Shown: piece after piece, positions 11,391-23,207 of the stretch | Layout of the letters: each line of letters opens with the position of its first letter | Position numbering within the stretch: the stretch's first letter is position 1 | DNA from: Gordionus sp. m RMFG-2023 | Taxonomy: Eukaryota; Nematomorpha; Gordioida; Chordodea; Parachordodidae | Length of the DNA stretch: 64,000 bases | Direction: 5' to 3' | Assembly: GCF_954871325.1 (NCBI RefSeq) | Contig: NC_088775.1 | Coordinates: forward strand, 26,947,561 to 27,011,560 | Notes under the pieces: generated by a model | Told to the model about the DNA's origin: nothing | Databases searched by the model: none | What the model saw: the letters and a program-made list of their open reading frames with translations, nothing else | Position numbers and translations under genes: made by a program

Positions 11391-12861
11391 TGGAGGATGC
11401 TATATTAAGGTTAATATTCATTTACTCTTCATATTTTCTTTACCTATGAAATGATTCACAAAATATAGTCAATTATTTTATTATGGTTTTTACTTTTTAT
11501 TCAAATAAAGATACATAGGTTGTTACATGCTGTGACCCTATTAAAAAAGGGTTCGAGTTTATTTGCAAAAAATATCTGAACCAGGTTGGGATTCAGGTTC
11601 GGTGCCCAGAAAAAACTTAATTTAGTTAAAATAACAGATACAAATTTTTTATTAAAATTAATCTTATATTTAGTTTAAGAATTCACCGTAAAAATATTTA
11701 TCATTTGAAGTTCTGGTGACCATCATTTAAAAAAACAATATGGAACTATATAATATCATTCTAGGGCCATAATTTAATAAAATTTGACAAATCGCTCTTT
11801 TTATTAGGAAATTAGACTGGTAGGGTAGTTTTAGAATTGTTTTAAAAAATATTAATATAAATATTAATTTTACCCAATGTTGTGTGCCGACTCTGAATAT
11901 TCGCACAAGGGTTCAGACAGAGCACTCACATTTTCATACATCCAAATTGGAAATCAAAGATTTTGGCAATTTTATTTGATATCAAGAAATTTTATTTAGT
12001 CAATTTTAATAAAACCTTGATATGGTTACATTTTATAAAAATCTTATTTGATTTAGGGTTATCTTTGTTCTTTTTATTTACTCAAGATTCATCACTTGAA
12101 AAAAAATTAATTTTTTCTTTTTTTGCAGATTAAAAAGAGATCCAGCTATGGCCTTAATAGAAAAAAATAAATTAAGAGAGTCACAACCAATAACGTTAAA
12201 GAAAATATCAAAAGATTCTATAAGTGAAAAAATTATACAAATGGCGCAATCTCCAATCTTAGAAAATTATATTCCGCAGGAAATTGAATCTGATGGTAAT
12301 TGCTTTTACCGGGCGGTTTCAATGTCGTTATATAAAACACAAACACATCATATTTTTTTAAGACTGATAACGGCAATAGAAATAATTATGAATCCTCAAT
12401 ATTATGATAAAAACCATCCTGATTTTTTCCAAAACTATAAAATTAATCCAAATATATGGGTGAGTGAGTATTATGAGATACTCGATTCGGCTCTAAATAT
12501 AAATGTTTGGGCTGAGCAAATTCATATATGCGCATTAAGTGCTGCTCTTGGCAAACCAATTCACGTATTTTGCCCATCAAATTCATTAAAGGCTTTTACC
12601 GATATCCTTTATGGCAGGGGTGTAAGCCAGAGTTTAAAGCCTCATATTTTAATCATGTGGACATCTACCATATGTCCAAATGATATATTTAATATTAGAA
12701 TCAATCACTTTGTATCTCTCATACCAAATAATTATATTAATACATTAACAAAAAAACCCCAACTGTCCAACAATATCATAAAAGATTTATCATTTTCGAT
12801 AAATATTCTAAAAAAACCATGTAGCGAAGATATCCGATTAAAATCTTTACCTTTTTTTTAA
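11390..12861 (+). CDS. OTU-type cysteine protease domain of the MULE protein
   Basis: OTU domains cleave ubiquitin-like modifiers; in transposons their role is unproven. The core reads from IPQEIESDGNCFYRAVS, with the catalytic Cys in DGNCFYRAV, to the terminal His in INHFVSLIP, about 140 residues as usual for OTU. Two starts are possible. ATG 12148 opens the long frame. A better model has exon 1 at 11390-11409 (MEDAIL plus AG), donor AAG/GTTAAT, a 719-base intron and the strong acceptor TTTTTTTGCAG at 12128; the codon split across the junction joins in frame (MEDAILRLKRDPAMALIEK). The frame closes at 12861 in a T-run, and homology continues in another frame through AEGGHPNYG. The OTU part is therefore probably the N-terminal domain of the transposase protein, not a separate gene. 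Confidence 0.85.
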
Positions 12862-14648
12862 ACAATATTATAGCCGAAGGAGGTCATCCAAACTATGGGT
12901 TTTTTTTAAACATTGTAAAATCCATAAAAAATTTGCTTTCTCCCAATAATATATTGCACGAAATACCTTTAGGTATAAAATATAATATGTATTTTTTAAT
13001 TTCTAATAATTATTTTACAAATTATAAGAATAAAAATTTATATATAGATGATTGTGGGCCATGGACAGGCTCAAAATTAAGCTCAAGAAAATTATATTAT
13101 AATATATATAATGATATTGTTCAAGGTCCGTATATTTTTAAAGATGGCCTATTTAGGCAGGACACTCATCTAGGTGGTTCTAGAATTTTTTAGAAAATAG
13201 AACCTCAACCTTTAACCAAAAATATAATTGTTCTTTATAAATACTATAGTATTTTAAAGAGAAGTAAAGAGTATAAACGCCGAATTTTAAAAATTAATTT
13301 TATTGAAAAGCCTAATTACGATTTCAAAGATATATATTTAGTTGAATATATAGGACAATGGCCAGGTCCCGCTTGCCATGGGAATTCCAAAAAGATTGTA
13401 AATCCTTATGTACGGACTTCAAATCAGTTATTATCAAACATTAGAAATCAAATAAAGGACAATCAAACATGTCGCAATATTTATAATAATTATATATTTC
13501 AAAAAGACTCAATTAAACCAAAAAATTTAAAACAAATTTATAACTTAAATTATAAAAAAAGATACAAAAGTACCTCTAAATTTTGCGGATAATATTTTAC
13601 AAATTACTAATGATCTACATATTTCGCCATTTATCCAATCAATAATTCACATCAAAGAGAAAACACCATCGATAATTTGTTATACTCATTTTATTATTAA
13701 AACTATTAAGTTTTTGTCAAACCAATCTGACTTCTGTATATTAGGCGTTGATAAAACATTTAATTTGGGTGATCTATACCTAACTGCTATAGTATTTAAA
13801 CATATAGCAGTTAAGAGATATAAAACAGATGAATCCCCTATATTTTTAGGACCAATATATTTGCATGGAGATTCTGATATGACCACTTATACTTTTTTCT
13901 CTCATTTGCATTCTGTATTTTTAAAAAATAAAATAAATATTAAAAATATCATATTTGGTAGTGACCAAGTAAAGGCTATAGTAAAAGCTATTCAGGAAAT
14001 ATTTAAATTTAATACTCATTTAATATGCACACGTCATTTAAAAGACAATATAAGAAAATATTTGTCGGAAAAACAAGGTGTAAATGCTGTTATGTCTAAA
14101 AAAATTATACAGGATATTTTTTTTTTTAATGGGATTTTATTTTCTCGGAATGAACAAATATAATGAAAAATTAAACGATTTATACAATTATTGTAATAAT
14201 GAAAATTTAAATATTTTTTTGCCATATATAAAAAATAAATTTCAAAAAGTAATTTATGAACATGTTTACATTCCCCTAAAAAATAAAATAATAAATTGTT
14301 TATGGACAAATAACAACTGCGAATCTATGAACCATGTTTTAAAATCATATATAAACTGGAAACAACGTCCTTTAAAAGAATTAATCGAAAAAATTAAGGA
14401 TATCACAATGTTACAAGAAAAAGAATTTGAAAGATCCTTCTCAGGAAAAGGAGAATATTTTTTAAATAATGAATATCGCAATTATTTAATACCCGAATCG
14501 ATAGATTGTCATGATACATTAAATAATTTACTTAATAGTCAAAGCTAAGATATTACATTCATTAGATAAAAATTTTTCTCTTTTAAAACCAAAAGGCTCA
14601 AAAAAACCACATCAGCGACGTAGAATTAAAGCAGAAAGGACTCGATAA
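12862..14648 (+). pseudogene. MULE-type DDE transposase
   Basis: The catalytic transposase of the element. A middle region (12862-13560) carries DDCGPWTGSK, YIGQWPGPACHGNSKK and PYVRTSNQLL. The MULE core follows: ILGVDKTFNLGDLYLT (first Asp), FLGPIYLHGDSDMTTYTFF, FGSDQVKAIVKAI (second Asp), ICTRHLKDNIRKYL (Cys/His motif) and TNNNCESMNHVLK (catalytic Glu). A basic tail, KPHQRRRIKAERTR, ends at TAA 14646-14648. All three acidic residues are visible. Breaks seen: a frame change at the T-run near 12850-12859, TAG at 13191-13193, a frame change in an A-run near 13550, another in a T-run near 14119-14128, and one near 14535. Three of the five lie in homopolymers, so either light decay or sequencing error is possible. 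Confidence 0.88.
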
Positions 14649-14987
14649 AATATTTTTTATAAATTTTAATTCCTTATTTTTCCCCAATTTTCCCCTGCTC
14701 ATAATCTATTTCATCAATATATATAATTTTATTATCCTAAATGTATATTTAAATCTTCTCTGCCGAACAAATTATATTTTATGAACGCAATAATTATATT
14801 ATAATAACATTATATATCAATTTGGTAAAAATAATTATGATTTATATATGAATGAATAAAATGAATTACCATCGTTATTAATTTATCTGATTAATAAAAA
14901 TTGCAAAATTTAAAAAAGACTACTAATTTTTTACCAAAATATAGATAATGCTATAAAAAAAATCATAAATATTTTAGTCATCATGAT

Positions 14988-15446
14988 AGAATATGGCGAA
15001 ATTTCTTAAACACATTCAAAAATATTATTTTTAAATTTTATAATAAAAAATTTAAAGACGCCATCTAGCGGTTAGAATATTATTTCTTTTACTTTAATAA
15101 ATAAAAAATGTTATGAACAATTTTAATTTTATAAAAGTATTGAAGCTAAAATATCTAATAGATAATTTTTTACACCTGTCCAAACCTTTATCTTATTTTT
15201 AAACTAATTAATTCTCAATTAATATTAGGAAGGTGAAAACCCACTGGAAAATGTTTGGAAATTTAATACATAAATATAAGCCGAGCGATATTTAGTAATA
15301 AAAAATTTATTATGTAATTAGCCGAGCGTATTTTAAATAATAAATGATTTATTATGTGGTTAGCCGAGCCACATTTCCCAATCGAGCGATATTTAGTAAT
15401 AAATGATTTATTATGTGGTTAGCCGAGCGATAAATAGACCCACCGT
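14988..15446 (-). repeat. MULE right terminal inverted repeat
   Basis: Inverted partner of 9630-10107, ending GCCGAGCGATAAATAGACCC then CACCGT before the 9-base target duplication. It carries five GCCGAGC motifs, one of them altered (AATCGAGCGAT). The right terminus has two bases (GT) more than the left, so the left end seems to have lost two bases. Confidence 0.88.
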
Positions 15447-15529
15447 AATTTTTAGTAAAAAAAATTACAGAACTTATAAATCATTTGAATAATTATATAT
15501 TATTTTATTAAAAATTAGAGGTAGCATTG

Positions 15530-17540
15530 GGCTTACACAAAGAATATCAATTATATCTATAAAATCAGGGAAGACAACCGGCTCCAGCGATACCGTTGGA
15601 AACCCCGGACATATAGCAATTTCCGGCGACACACGCTTGTAACACTTTCCCACGTCCGGCGACACAAGCTAGACCCACTCCACCGGCCTCTCACACTCTA
15701 GAAAACAAACTCGTTAATCTGTCTTAACCTCGACCCCATTATTTTTGCTATTATTCGATTCTTCTACTGACCACCGGCTCCCGACCTTAGTTGCTCCAGG
15801 CCCATTCCCCTCCTCAACTAGTCTCTATGTTAGTTAATGATAGATACTACCAAGTCAACGTATAGCAATTTACTAAATCAAATAATTTGCTAAATACCGA
15901 CCAAAATTTAATAAAATATAATAAGACTTATTATTATTTAACATATATTAAAACGGAATCACCTGGTCGAGTCCGGCCTCCTATATATCATCCCTCCAAG
16001 GACGGAACCACTAAGTTGGATTAAAAAATTTGAACCCAAAACCAACGGATTAATAAGCGACGCTCTTGCCGACTAGGCCACAGACGCTAATCACGATTTT
16101 TCAAATATATATTATAAATAAATTTGGTAGTGCCTAAATAACATATAAACAAAATACAAATTTGATTGGTATTACCTTAAGGCAATACCTATCATTAACC
16201 TCTATGTTACTCCCACTTTCCCATCTTGAGCCGCACTCTACTTAGCATCCATCTTATATTATTAATCACTCCCCCCCCCCCCGACACTTCTTTTCTCTAC
16301 CATATACTCTTGCCCATACCGACTGTTCTACGGAAAACTTCCCTGCACCATCCTCCTCCTATTCCCTTTCTAACCATCTGGACTCACCTTAACACCTAAT
16401 TCGTGTTCAACGCCAATGGTTTCACCTATGAACTATCCATCAATTTCATGCCCAAAATGCATAACCTTACTCCAAGTATACTTTTCTCTCCATGTTATTG
16501 CAATCCTTTATCCAGAATCCTCCTAAAAATCTCCCCAGCCTTGATTATAGTGCTCCGGCGTGACTCCGGTAACTAACACATCATCCATGTAATAAAACAT
16601 TTCTTCTAACCCGAAACACTGCTGTTACCGTCCTATAAAGAATTGGTAAGCACTCAATTTAAACGGCAACCTACAAAACGCAAACAACCCTTTCAGTATG
16701 GTTATTGTCAACAACTTTCGCATAACCTATGCACATTGAACTGCATGATAAATCTGACAAATCCTTTCGAAGAGTATATTCCCCCTTTTAAGTCCCCAAT
16801 ATCTCCTCAATTCTGAAAAGTATATTTCACCTCAACCACACATGGATTTAACGTCACCTAAAAATAGACATACAACTACAACTTTCCATTTGCCTTTTTC
16901 GCCGGCAGTTGCCCACTAGATTTACAAAGGGTACAAAATGCTCTCTATCATCCAACAATCAAACTCGCGTTACACCTCCTGCCTCTGCTAAATGGGTACT
17001 TGCCGCATCGCCCACAACTTTGAGGCACACTCATTCTTCATCAAATCTCCCCCTTGTAATCCTTAAAACACCCTAGTTCTACCGAAAATCTCCTATACTC
17101 TTTTGCTAACTCCGACATCTCTGTGTACACATTCAATTCCATTTCTAAACATTCACGAATGCTCAGCATTCCTCTGTTCCACACCCATCCCATCACCCAT
17201 CTCTGATCCATCAAATTGCCTCACTCAAATTTCTTTCCTACATTCGGCCAAGGCCTCCTAAAATCTTCATACCATCAAACAAAATTTACTATTTTCTCAT
17301 TTAAATTAAATAACACCTTTGGACACTGAGAGTGCTCGATCTTCCCTGATTGACATCCTCCTGCAATAACCTTCCCACCACTTCTTTTTCTTACACAACT
17401 CCGTACCCAATATCTCTACTCAAATTCTCCTTTCTAGCCACTATATAGATATTTTTCGTCGCAATCCCTTGCATAATGCCCTTCTTGCCGGCATTTGAAA
17501 CATGGACCCTGGGATTCGAATATTCCTAAGATATAAACTA
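15530..17540 (-). mobile_element. Fossil Ty3/gypsy LTR retrotransposon (broken)
   Basis: This stretch is more GC-balanced and C-rich on the plus strand than its surroundings and reads as a decayed gag-pol on the minus strand. A CCHC zinc knuckle of the retrotransposon type is recognisable at 17461-17510. Reverse transcriptase sequence with a YMDD active-site box is recognisable at about 16540-16690. Gag-pol order is consistent with a Ty3/gypsy element of the K02A2.6-like group. It is heavily broken, with many interruptions throughout. I could not identify its LTRs, so the ends given are approximate. An old insertion. Confidence 0.75.
16004..16092 (-). repeat. tRNA-like (SINE-head) sequence
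   Basis: Read on the minus strand, GTGGCCTAGTCGGCAAGAGC (A-box-like, 16061-16082) is followed about 40 bases later by GGTTTTGGGTTCAAATTTT, a B-box-like block whose final CC has become TT (16025-16042). The spacing suits a tRNA-derived RNA polymerase III promoter. Stems are imperfect, so this is a SINE head or tRNA relic and not a working tRNA. It lies within or beside the Ty3 fossil. Confidence 0.5.
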
Positions 17541-20500
17541 CACAACTATATTAAGAATATAATCACCACCCCCAGTGCATTATACTGCAACTCCACATAC
17601 TTTATCACTCTAAAACTCTTCATCAATATATATATATAATTAACAAACTTTTAATAATCGAAAATATTCATATTAAAGTTATTATATTTGAAAAACGATT
17701 TATATATTTTTTTTAAACTAAAAAAAATCTTAGCAACTTGCTATGTTAAACAATATGATAGAATTAATAAAATTAAAACTGAAATGACACAACAGCACAT
17801 ATACACCACTCCTTCGCTATTTTATATGCAATTTCCAATCAGTACTATTAACTACCTACTACTACTACTTCCAATCACGACAGAAAACTAGTTCACAATT
17901 TTTCCACTACTATTTTCTAAAACCACGGCGCGCCACAGTATTTACCTAAAAGAATATAGATTTTAACCTTGTGTTTTAGTCATGCCACAAAACTATTGGT
18001 TGTCCACATATTAATCCCTCAAAACAAATTTTATTAAAGAAAAAACAATTATAATCTGTTTCCTTTTTATAGTGGAGCTCTTTATTATAAAAAGAATAAT
18101 TTTAAATAATAAAAAATTAAAAATAGACATCTTAAAACTAAACAAAAATTAAATTTAAAAAATGTCACAATTTACTAATATGTTAGCAAAAAATAGATTA
18201 ATGTATGCATTTGTTTTATTTGAAAAATTAGTCCTTTTTTGAATGAATGTTTAAATTGATAATCTTTGATTTTTTATTAGACAATAAAATACTAATTAAA
18301 TAGTATTTGTTTTTTTTATTATACTGTTTTTTTAAAGATTTTACAGAAAAATAAAGAATAAAATTCTTAATCACATTTTTCCATTTCCATTTATTCTTAT
18401 TTTTAGTTATGTAACGAAAAATTTTTTATAACTGTTGCATGTTCATAATAAAGATAACATAACCGTTAATTTTCTTGAAGTGAGATGGTAACTTAGCTGT
18501 TATATTTCATAACGATAGCCGTTAACTTCATTAAGTAACATTCACAACTCTTGTTGTGTGCATATCATAGCATCAAGGAATCTCATGGATACATATTGAG
18601 CATTGGTTACTTGGTTGGAGTTATTCTTATTTGTAATATTTTAACTTTTATTAGACTCCTTACTATCATTCATTAATTATATCATCAATATTTTTATTAA
18701 CCCAACTATTAAATTTTTGTAAATACGTAAATGAAGACAATTCATGTTGGTCGTAATTTATCACTGAATATATTTTCTAATTGTCAAACTTTCTTCAAGA
18801 CCAGGAATACCTTAGATATTTATTTCATCAAAATTTCGGATACAAATGTTGCATATTCTTTACAAGCTCTTTATTACTGAAGATCTTATGGTTGTTAAAT
18901 TAAATTATTTAATCAATAATAGACGAAATGCTTTAAAATATAGATATTATTCCGATCTTCGATTCATCTTTACATTCATCACTAAACAACCCTTGTTGGA
19001 CTTACTCGAGTTTTTAGAATTTCATTTTTTATCCAGATATTATCTTGTAGCAGCTTTATTTAGAAAAGGTGTGAAGGTTATAAATGGTACAGAAGGTTTG
19101 ACATCTTAATCATATTTCAAGCTGATAAATCTTCAAATTTTTAGAGGTATAATGAGAGCCGCCCCATTATTTCAAAAAAATCAAAGCGGATTAAATGTTT
19201 TAAATTTTCTTAGATTCTCAATTAAAGATTTAGATACTGATAAGGTTGGTATTTTGCCTTATAGAGATTGGGGGTAAGTCATATAACTATCAAGGGTCTT
19301 TTTCACCTGCCCACCTTGCTTCACCTATTTTTTTTATTTTTTTCTCCAAGATCAGCTGTCTTATCCAAACAAATAGTTTGCTACAAATCTCCCTTATTAA
19401 ATTCCTAAGTTTACCTAGAACAGCATTGATAACTGAATGGTTGTCTTTGACGTAAAATTATTGGAGATTCTTCCCTTATTTTAATTTATTGGGAAGTTTC
19501 AGCTTTCCTTTTCTACTTTTACTTCTGAAAATAGCCTTTCTAAATGGTGTCTAAATATTTTATCATTTTTTGATATGATTTGTATCATCTCAAGGAAATT
19601 CCCATGATTTAATCAATTACAAAATTGATAAACATTTCATTGCGTTCTAATCCTCTATAAGATTTGTTTACCTAACAATTGTATTATCTCAAAATTACAT
19701 TTTGTAACATGGATATTAATGCATTTATTATTTTAAAGCTAATTGATTTCTATTTAAATTATAAAACAATGTCATTGATTTTTACTTAATCGGACCCGTA
19801 GAAAACCCATAAAATAGCAATGTCTAAATGACAATCCTCAGAAAATATAGTATTTTATAAATGTTAAGGTAATATGATGTTTTTGATTATATAAAATATA
19901 TGAATATGATAAATCATAACTTATATGCTAAAATAAATAATATATATTATATTTTTATCTGATCGGCCTCAAAAATCAACATTTTCTTACGGCCTTATAG
20001 GCAAAATGCCCACTTGGTCTTATAGCCAGTCAGCCTTTGTTGACTACCATAAAGTATCTGGGTACTTTCATGAGAAAGGTCGACTGGATAAAGACAAAGA
20101 ATGATTATTCATATATAAATTTTAAATTGTTCTGTATTATAATTCAATTGTATAAATTGAATTGTTCAAATCAAATAAACATTATTATAGGATATATTTT
20201 TTTTTTATAAATTAGAATATCTTTTTCTATATATATCAACTAAACTATTTACATAATAATGGATATTATGTCAATTGAAGATAAAAAAAATTGATCTGGT
20301 GTTATTTGTAATCATAAAAAATGAAAGTTAAACAGCGTCCACATAGAAGAAAATTTGATGGATGCAACTCCACCCTCCCCCCATCCTTACAAAATCTACG
20401 TCTACTCCCCAAAATTTCTATGGCATTCTGCCGCGATAGCCAAACCAAGATGCTAGAATGATATTAATAAAAAGAATCTATAAGCTACCATTTATAATCT

Positions 20501-21180
20501 CACAACAAAATTTTACTCACATCCTTTCAGGCCTATTTAGGCTGGAAAAACAATTAAAATTCTAATTCTTGCTAATAATCAATCTGAAACTGGAAAGCTG
20601 TATTGGGCCACTCCATTTGGATTGTTCATTAAAGAAAATATAACCTGGGAATCTTCAATAACTTTGGATGTTTGCTAATTATTAAATAAAGAATATAGTT
20701 AAAATTTGTTTACCTATAAATCTTATTTTTAATAAAAATATGTAAAATATTTTGCTAAAATTTTAAATGATTTACTGAAATTTATTATTAAAATTAATTA
20801 TATATGTTAACCTCTATACTTTTAGAAAATTAACAAATAAGAATAATAATATTTTACGTGTGAAATTGTAAAATATTATGGTAAAAAAATTAATAAGAAG
20901 GCTTAATTTAAAAAGAAAAAATTCATAGTTTTTTATTATTAGTTAATAGACAGATCAATCTTATCAATTATCAATTTTAAAAAGAATATAATTCAAGTCA
21001 AAAACTACCCCCCCCCCCTCCAAAAAAAATGTCTATCCCCTCAAAAAAATATACCCCCCAAAATCTATACCTATTTCCAAAATGTCAATATATTTTGGTG
21101 ACATTTGTATCCTACCCACCCCGGCTATGTAGACACTGAACAATAGAAAACTTTTATCAACAAACTTAATATTAATTAGT
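17541..21180. other. Mostly featureless AT-rich sequence
   Basis: No gene is firmly supported. A weak open frame at 18846-19109 is listed separately. The segment at about 19970-20090 is less AT-rich (GATCGGCCTCAAAAATCAAC onwards) and may be a repeat end. Near 21007 a poly-C run and, at about 21118-21138, CACCCCGGCTATGTAGACAC resemble the right terminus of a degraded hAT element. Confidence 0.4.
18846..19109 (+). pseudogene. Weak coding remnant of unknown origin
   Basis: An 87-codon frame (ending FRKGVKVINGTEGLTS) continues after its stop into further codon-like sequence to about 19270 (GIMRAAPLFQKNQSGLNVLN). The amino-acid composition is more protein-like than that of neighbouring frames, but I recognise no domain. 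It could be the relic of a mobile-element gene or a lost exon. No splice sites or flanking repeats settle it. Confidence 0.25.
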
Positions 21181-21185
21181 ATTTA

Positions 21186-21373
21186 CCCCGTCAAAAATGA
21201 CGGGGAATGAGAATTTTCTTCCTTCTTTTACGAAAGATGTTCCCTTTTATTTAAAAACCATAATTTCTTCCTCCTTCAAGTCAAGTCCACCCATTAATAC
21301 TAAGAGTGAATTCTATTTATTTATTGATTAGCTTTCAACCCAAATCAAAATTATTTGTTAAAATATTATTGAT
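21186..21373. repeat. Dispersed repeat with a perfect hairpin at one end
   Basis: Starts with CCCCGTCAAAAATGACGGGG (8-base stem, 4-base loop), followed by AATGAGAATTTTCTT. It is alignable over ~190 bases with 53192-53412, ending in a shared ATTATTTGTTAAA block. I know of no family name for it. Confidence 0.65.
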
Positions 21374-21394
21374 TACCTATGGCGAATATGTAAT

Positions 21395-21870
21395 ATAAAT
21401 CCCAAGCCAGGTCCAAGCCCACAATAATTTTGAAAAATTTCTCCAAACCTGGGTCAAGACCATAATAATTTTGGTAGTTAGAACTAAAACAAAATTTTAA
21501 AAAAATCGTAATGCATTAATCAGAGATCCTTATGGTCCTTTTTTTCATCAGGACCGGCCCAGACCTGGTAAAATTTTTTAGCCAAGGTCTTGCTCAATTA
21601 TATATTAAAAAATTTCCAAGCGTCCAAGACCTTAACAATTTTGAAAAGTATTTAATTTTGAAATTTCTCAAACCTGGTTCAACCTAGAATAATTTTAAAA
21701 AATTTAAGCCAGGCCCATAATAATCTGTAAACGATTTTCCCAAGACAGGCCTAAGCCCATATTTTTGAAGAATATTTTCCAAGCCCAGCCAAACCCATAA
21801 TAATTTTGAAAAATTTTTCCCAAGCCCGGAGATAGTTAAATTTCTAATTAATTTATCATAGCCCGGCCTT
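21395..21870. repeat. Degenerate AAGCCCA-rich tandem repeat
   Basis: About eight to ten imperfect units combine CCAAGCCC/CCAGGCCC with ATAATAATTTTGAAAAATTT-like spacers (period ~45-60). The unit structure resembles the GGCCCGG arrays at 25.8, 32.1 and 50.7 kb, and the block may be an older member of that family. Confidence 0.55.
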
Positions 21871-22394
21871 AGGGCTGGAGGAAGTGCAGCCTGGGAATTA
21901 TAAATGGCATGAAATCAGAAATTCCTATGAATTACAAATGGTGGAGGATCACAAATCAGAAGATATCAGAGATTAAAAAAAAATATAATATGGGTATGGG
22001 GTTAAGAATGGATATTAAAAAAAGGTTATTAATTTATGTATTGCCATAATATAAATGAGTATATTTTCATAGGCTAATTTTATTGAGAAGGAACCATGAG
22101 AAAAAAATTGTACATTTACCATATGCAAAATAATAAGTATATATGTGAATTAAGATAAATATTGTTTGGAGAACCATTTTGGCAAGCTTTCTATATATAA
22201 TGTAGGATCATAGAGAATATAATTTTAAAATATTTAATAAAGTAACGATTTTCCATTTTGAATTGGAATTTTCCTCTTTTAATTAGATCTTTTACTTTTT
22301 TAATAGAACCTTTTCCTTTTTTGATCAAACTTTTAACGGGAAATTAATGGTGTTTGAAAGAAAGTAGCTATCTAGAATCAGATGGAATTAAACC

Positions 22395-22810
22395 TTTTCT
22401 AAGAATTATAGGAAGAAAGAAAAGAAAAATAGAAAGAGGCAGGAGAAATGAAAGGAATTGGGGAAGGGAAGGAAAAAAGAAAGATAGGAAGGAAAACGGG
22501 GTAATGGAAGGTGAAATAAAAATAGAGATAAAGGGGAAGTGAAATAAAAAATATAAAAAAAAAGGAAAAGTGAAAGAAAAAATAGATTAAAAGGGAAAAG
22601 TGAAAGAAAAATGAAAAGGAAAGAAAAAGGGTAAGGAAAAGAAAGAACAAGGAAAAGAAAAAGGGAAAGGAGGAAAAAAATGTAAAGGGAAAGAAAAAGA
22701 TATGAGAAGGAAATGAAAATGGGAAAGTAGAAAGGAAATAAAATCTGGAAAAAAGGGAAAGGCAAGGAAAAGGGAAAGAAAAAAGTTTTAATGAAAATAA
22801 AAGGGGGGGG
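22395..22810 (+). repeat. Polypurine (GA-rich) tract
   Basis: Over 400 bases are almost pure purine on the plus strand, built from GGAAAGAAAA and GGGAAAG-type words and ending in a G-run. Long minus-strand open frames of Phe/Leu/Ser (up to 178 codons) are artefacts of this bias. Mirror-symmetric stretches could adopt triplex structure; that is inference. Confidence 0.85.
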
Positions 22811-22832
22811 GGAGATAGGATTGTTAAAAATA

Positions 22833-22995
22833 TGATTTAGGTCGATTTTTAAAAACAACCCAATTATTTTAGCCAAAATAATATTAAAGACTGAAGATTT
22901 TGCTCGTAGATGGTAAAAATGTTTGCACCTATATTTTGCCAAATCTGGAGGCTTATATAATTTTGTCTAAAATAATAATAGGGTCATTTTTGTAA
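22833..22995. mobile_element. Small MITE, AGATGGCAGAAAGGTTTGG family, copy 1
   Basis: Terminal GGTCGATTTTTAAAAACAAC and its inverted counterpart enclose inverted TTATTTTAGCCAAAATAATA and a core at 22893-22917 (TAGATGGTAAAAATGTTTG) shared with copies at 32.4, 49.0 and 57.0 kb. About 160 bases, non-coding. This copy is the most diverged. Confidence 0.6.
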
Positions 22996-23207
22996 ATTGA
23001 CTCAAATCAGCATTTTAATAACCCTATAAAAATTGAAAGGTAAAGAAAAAATGTAGAAGAGGAACAGGGAAAGGGGAAAGAATTATACAACTTATTATTA
23101 TTTTTATTAAAATAAAACCTGTAGAGGAGGCAGCTAGTATTGATACCCTTTAGATAGCATATCCAGTGTGGTGGATTAATATCCACTGTTTGGAAATTTA
23201 AACCCAG

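Larger units (their letters stand above)
9630..15446 (+). mobile_element. Whole-length OTU-carrying MULE transposon
   Basis: A ~5.8 kb Mutator-like element is bounded by the 9-base direct repeat AATTTTTAG (9621-9629 and 15447-15455), a target-site duplication of the length typical of MULEs. Terminal inverted repeats of roughly 460-480 bases start GGTGGGTCTATTTAT and contain repeated GCTCGGCT motifs. Inside is one plus-strand coding unit with a short first exon, an OTU-type protease domain, a middle region and a DDE transposase. The coding region is interrupted by one in-frame TAG and about four frameshifts, mostly at homopolymer runs. Proteins with this OTU-transposase layout are familiar as uncharacterised proteins in cnidarians and molluscs (from memory). 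Both ends match well, so the insertion is fairly young. Confidence 0.9.

Noticed and set aside
16004-16092. Functional tRNA gene
   Set aside because: The A-box is good, but the B-box is degraded and the stems do not close, so it was kept only as a tRNA-like repeat.
17688-17891. 67-codon plus-strand frame
   Set aside because: AT-rich, low-complexity and with no recognisable motif; no neighbour supports it.
21186-21205. Helitron 3' hairpin
   Set aside because: No CTRR follows the hairpin and no matching 5' TC end was seen.
22399-22942. Minus-strand frames of up to 178 codons, Phe/Leu/Ser-rich
   Set aside because: They are shadows of the polypurine tract, with low complexity and no domain.
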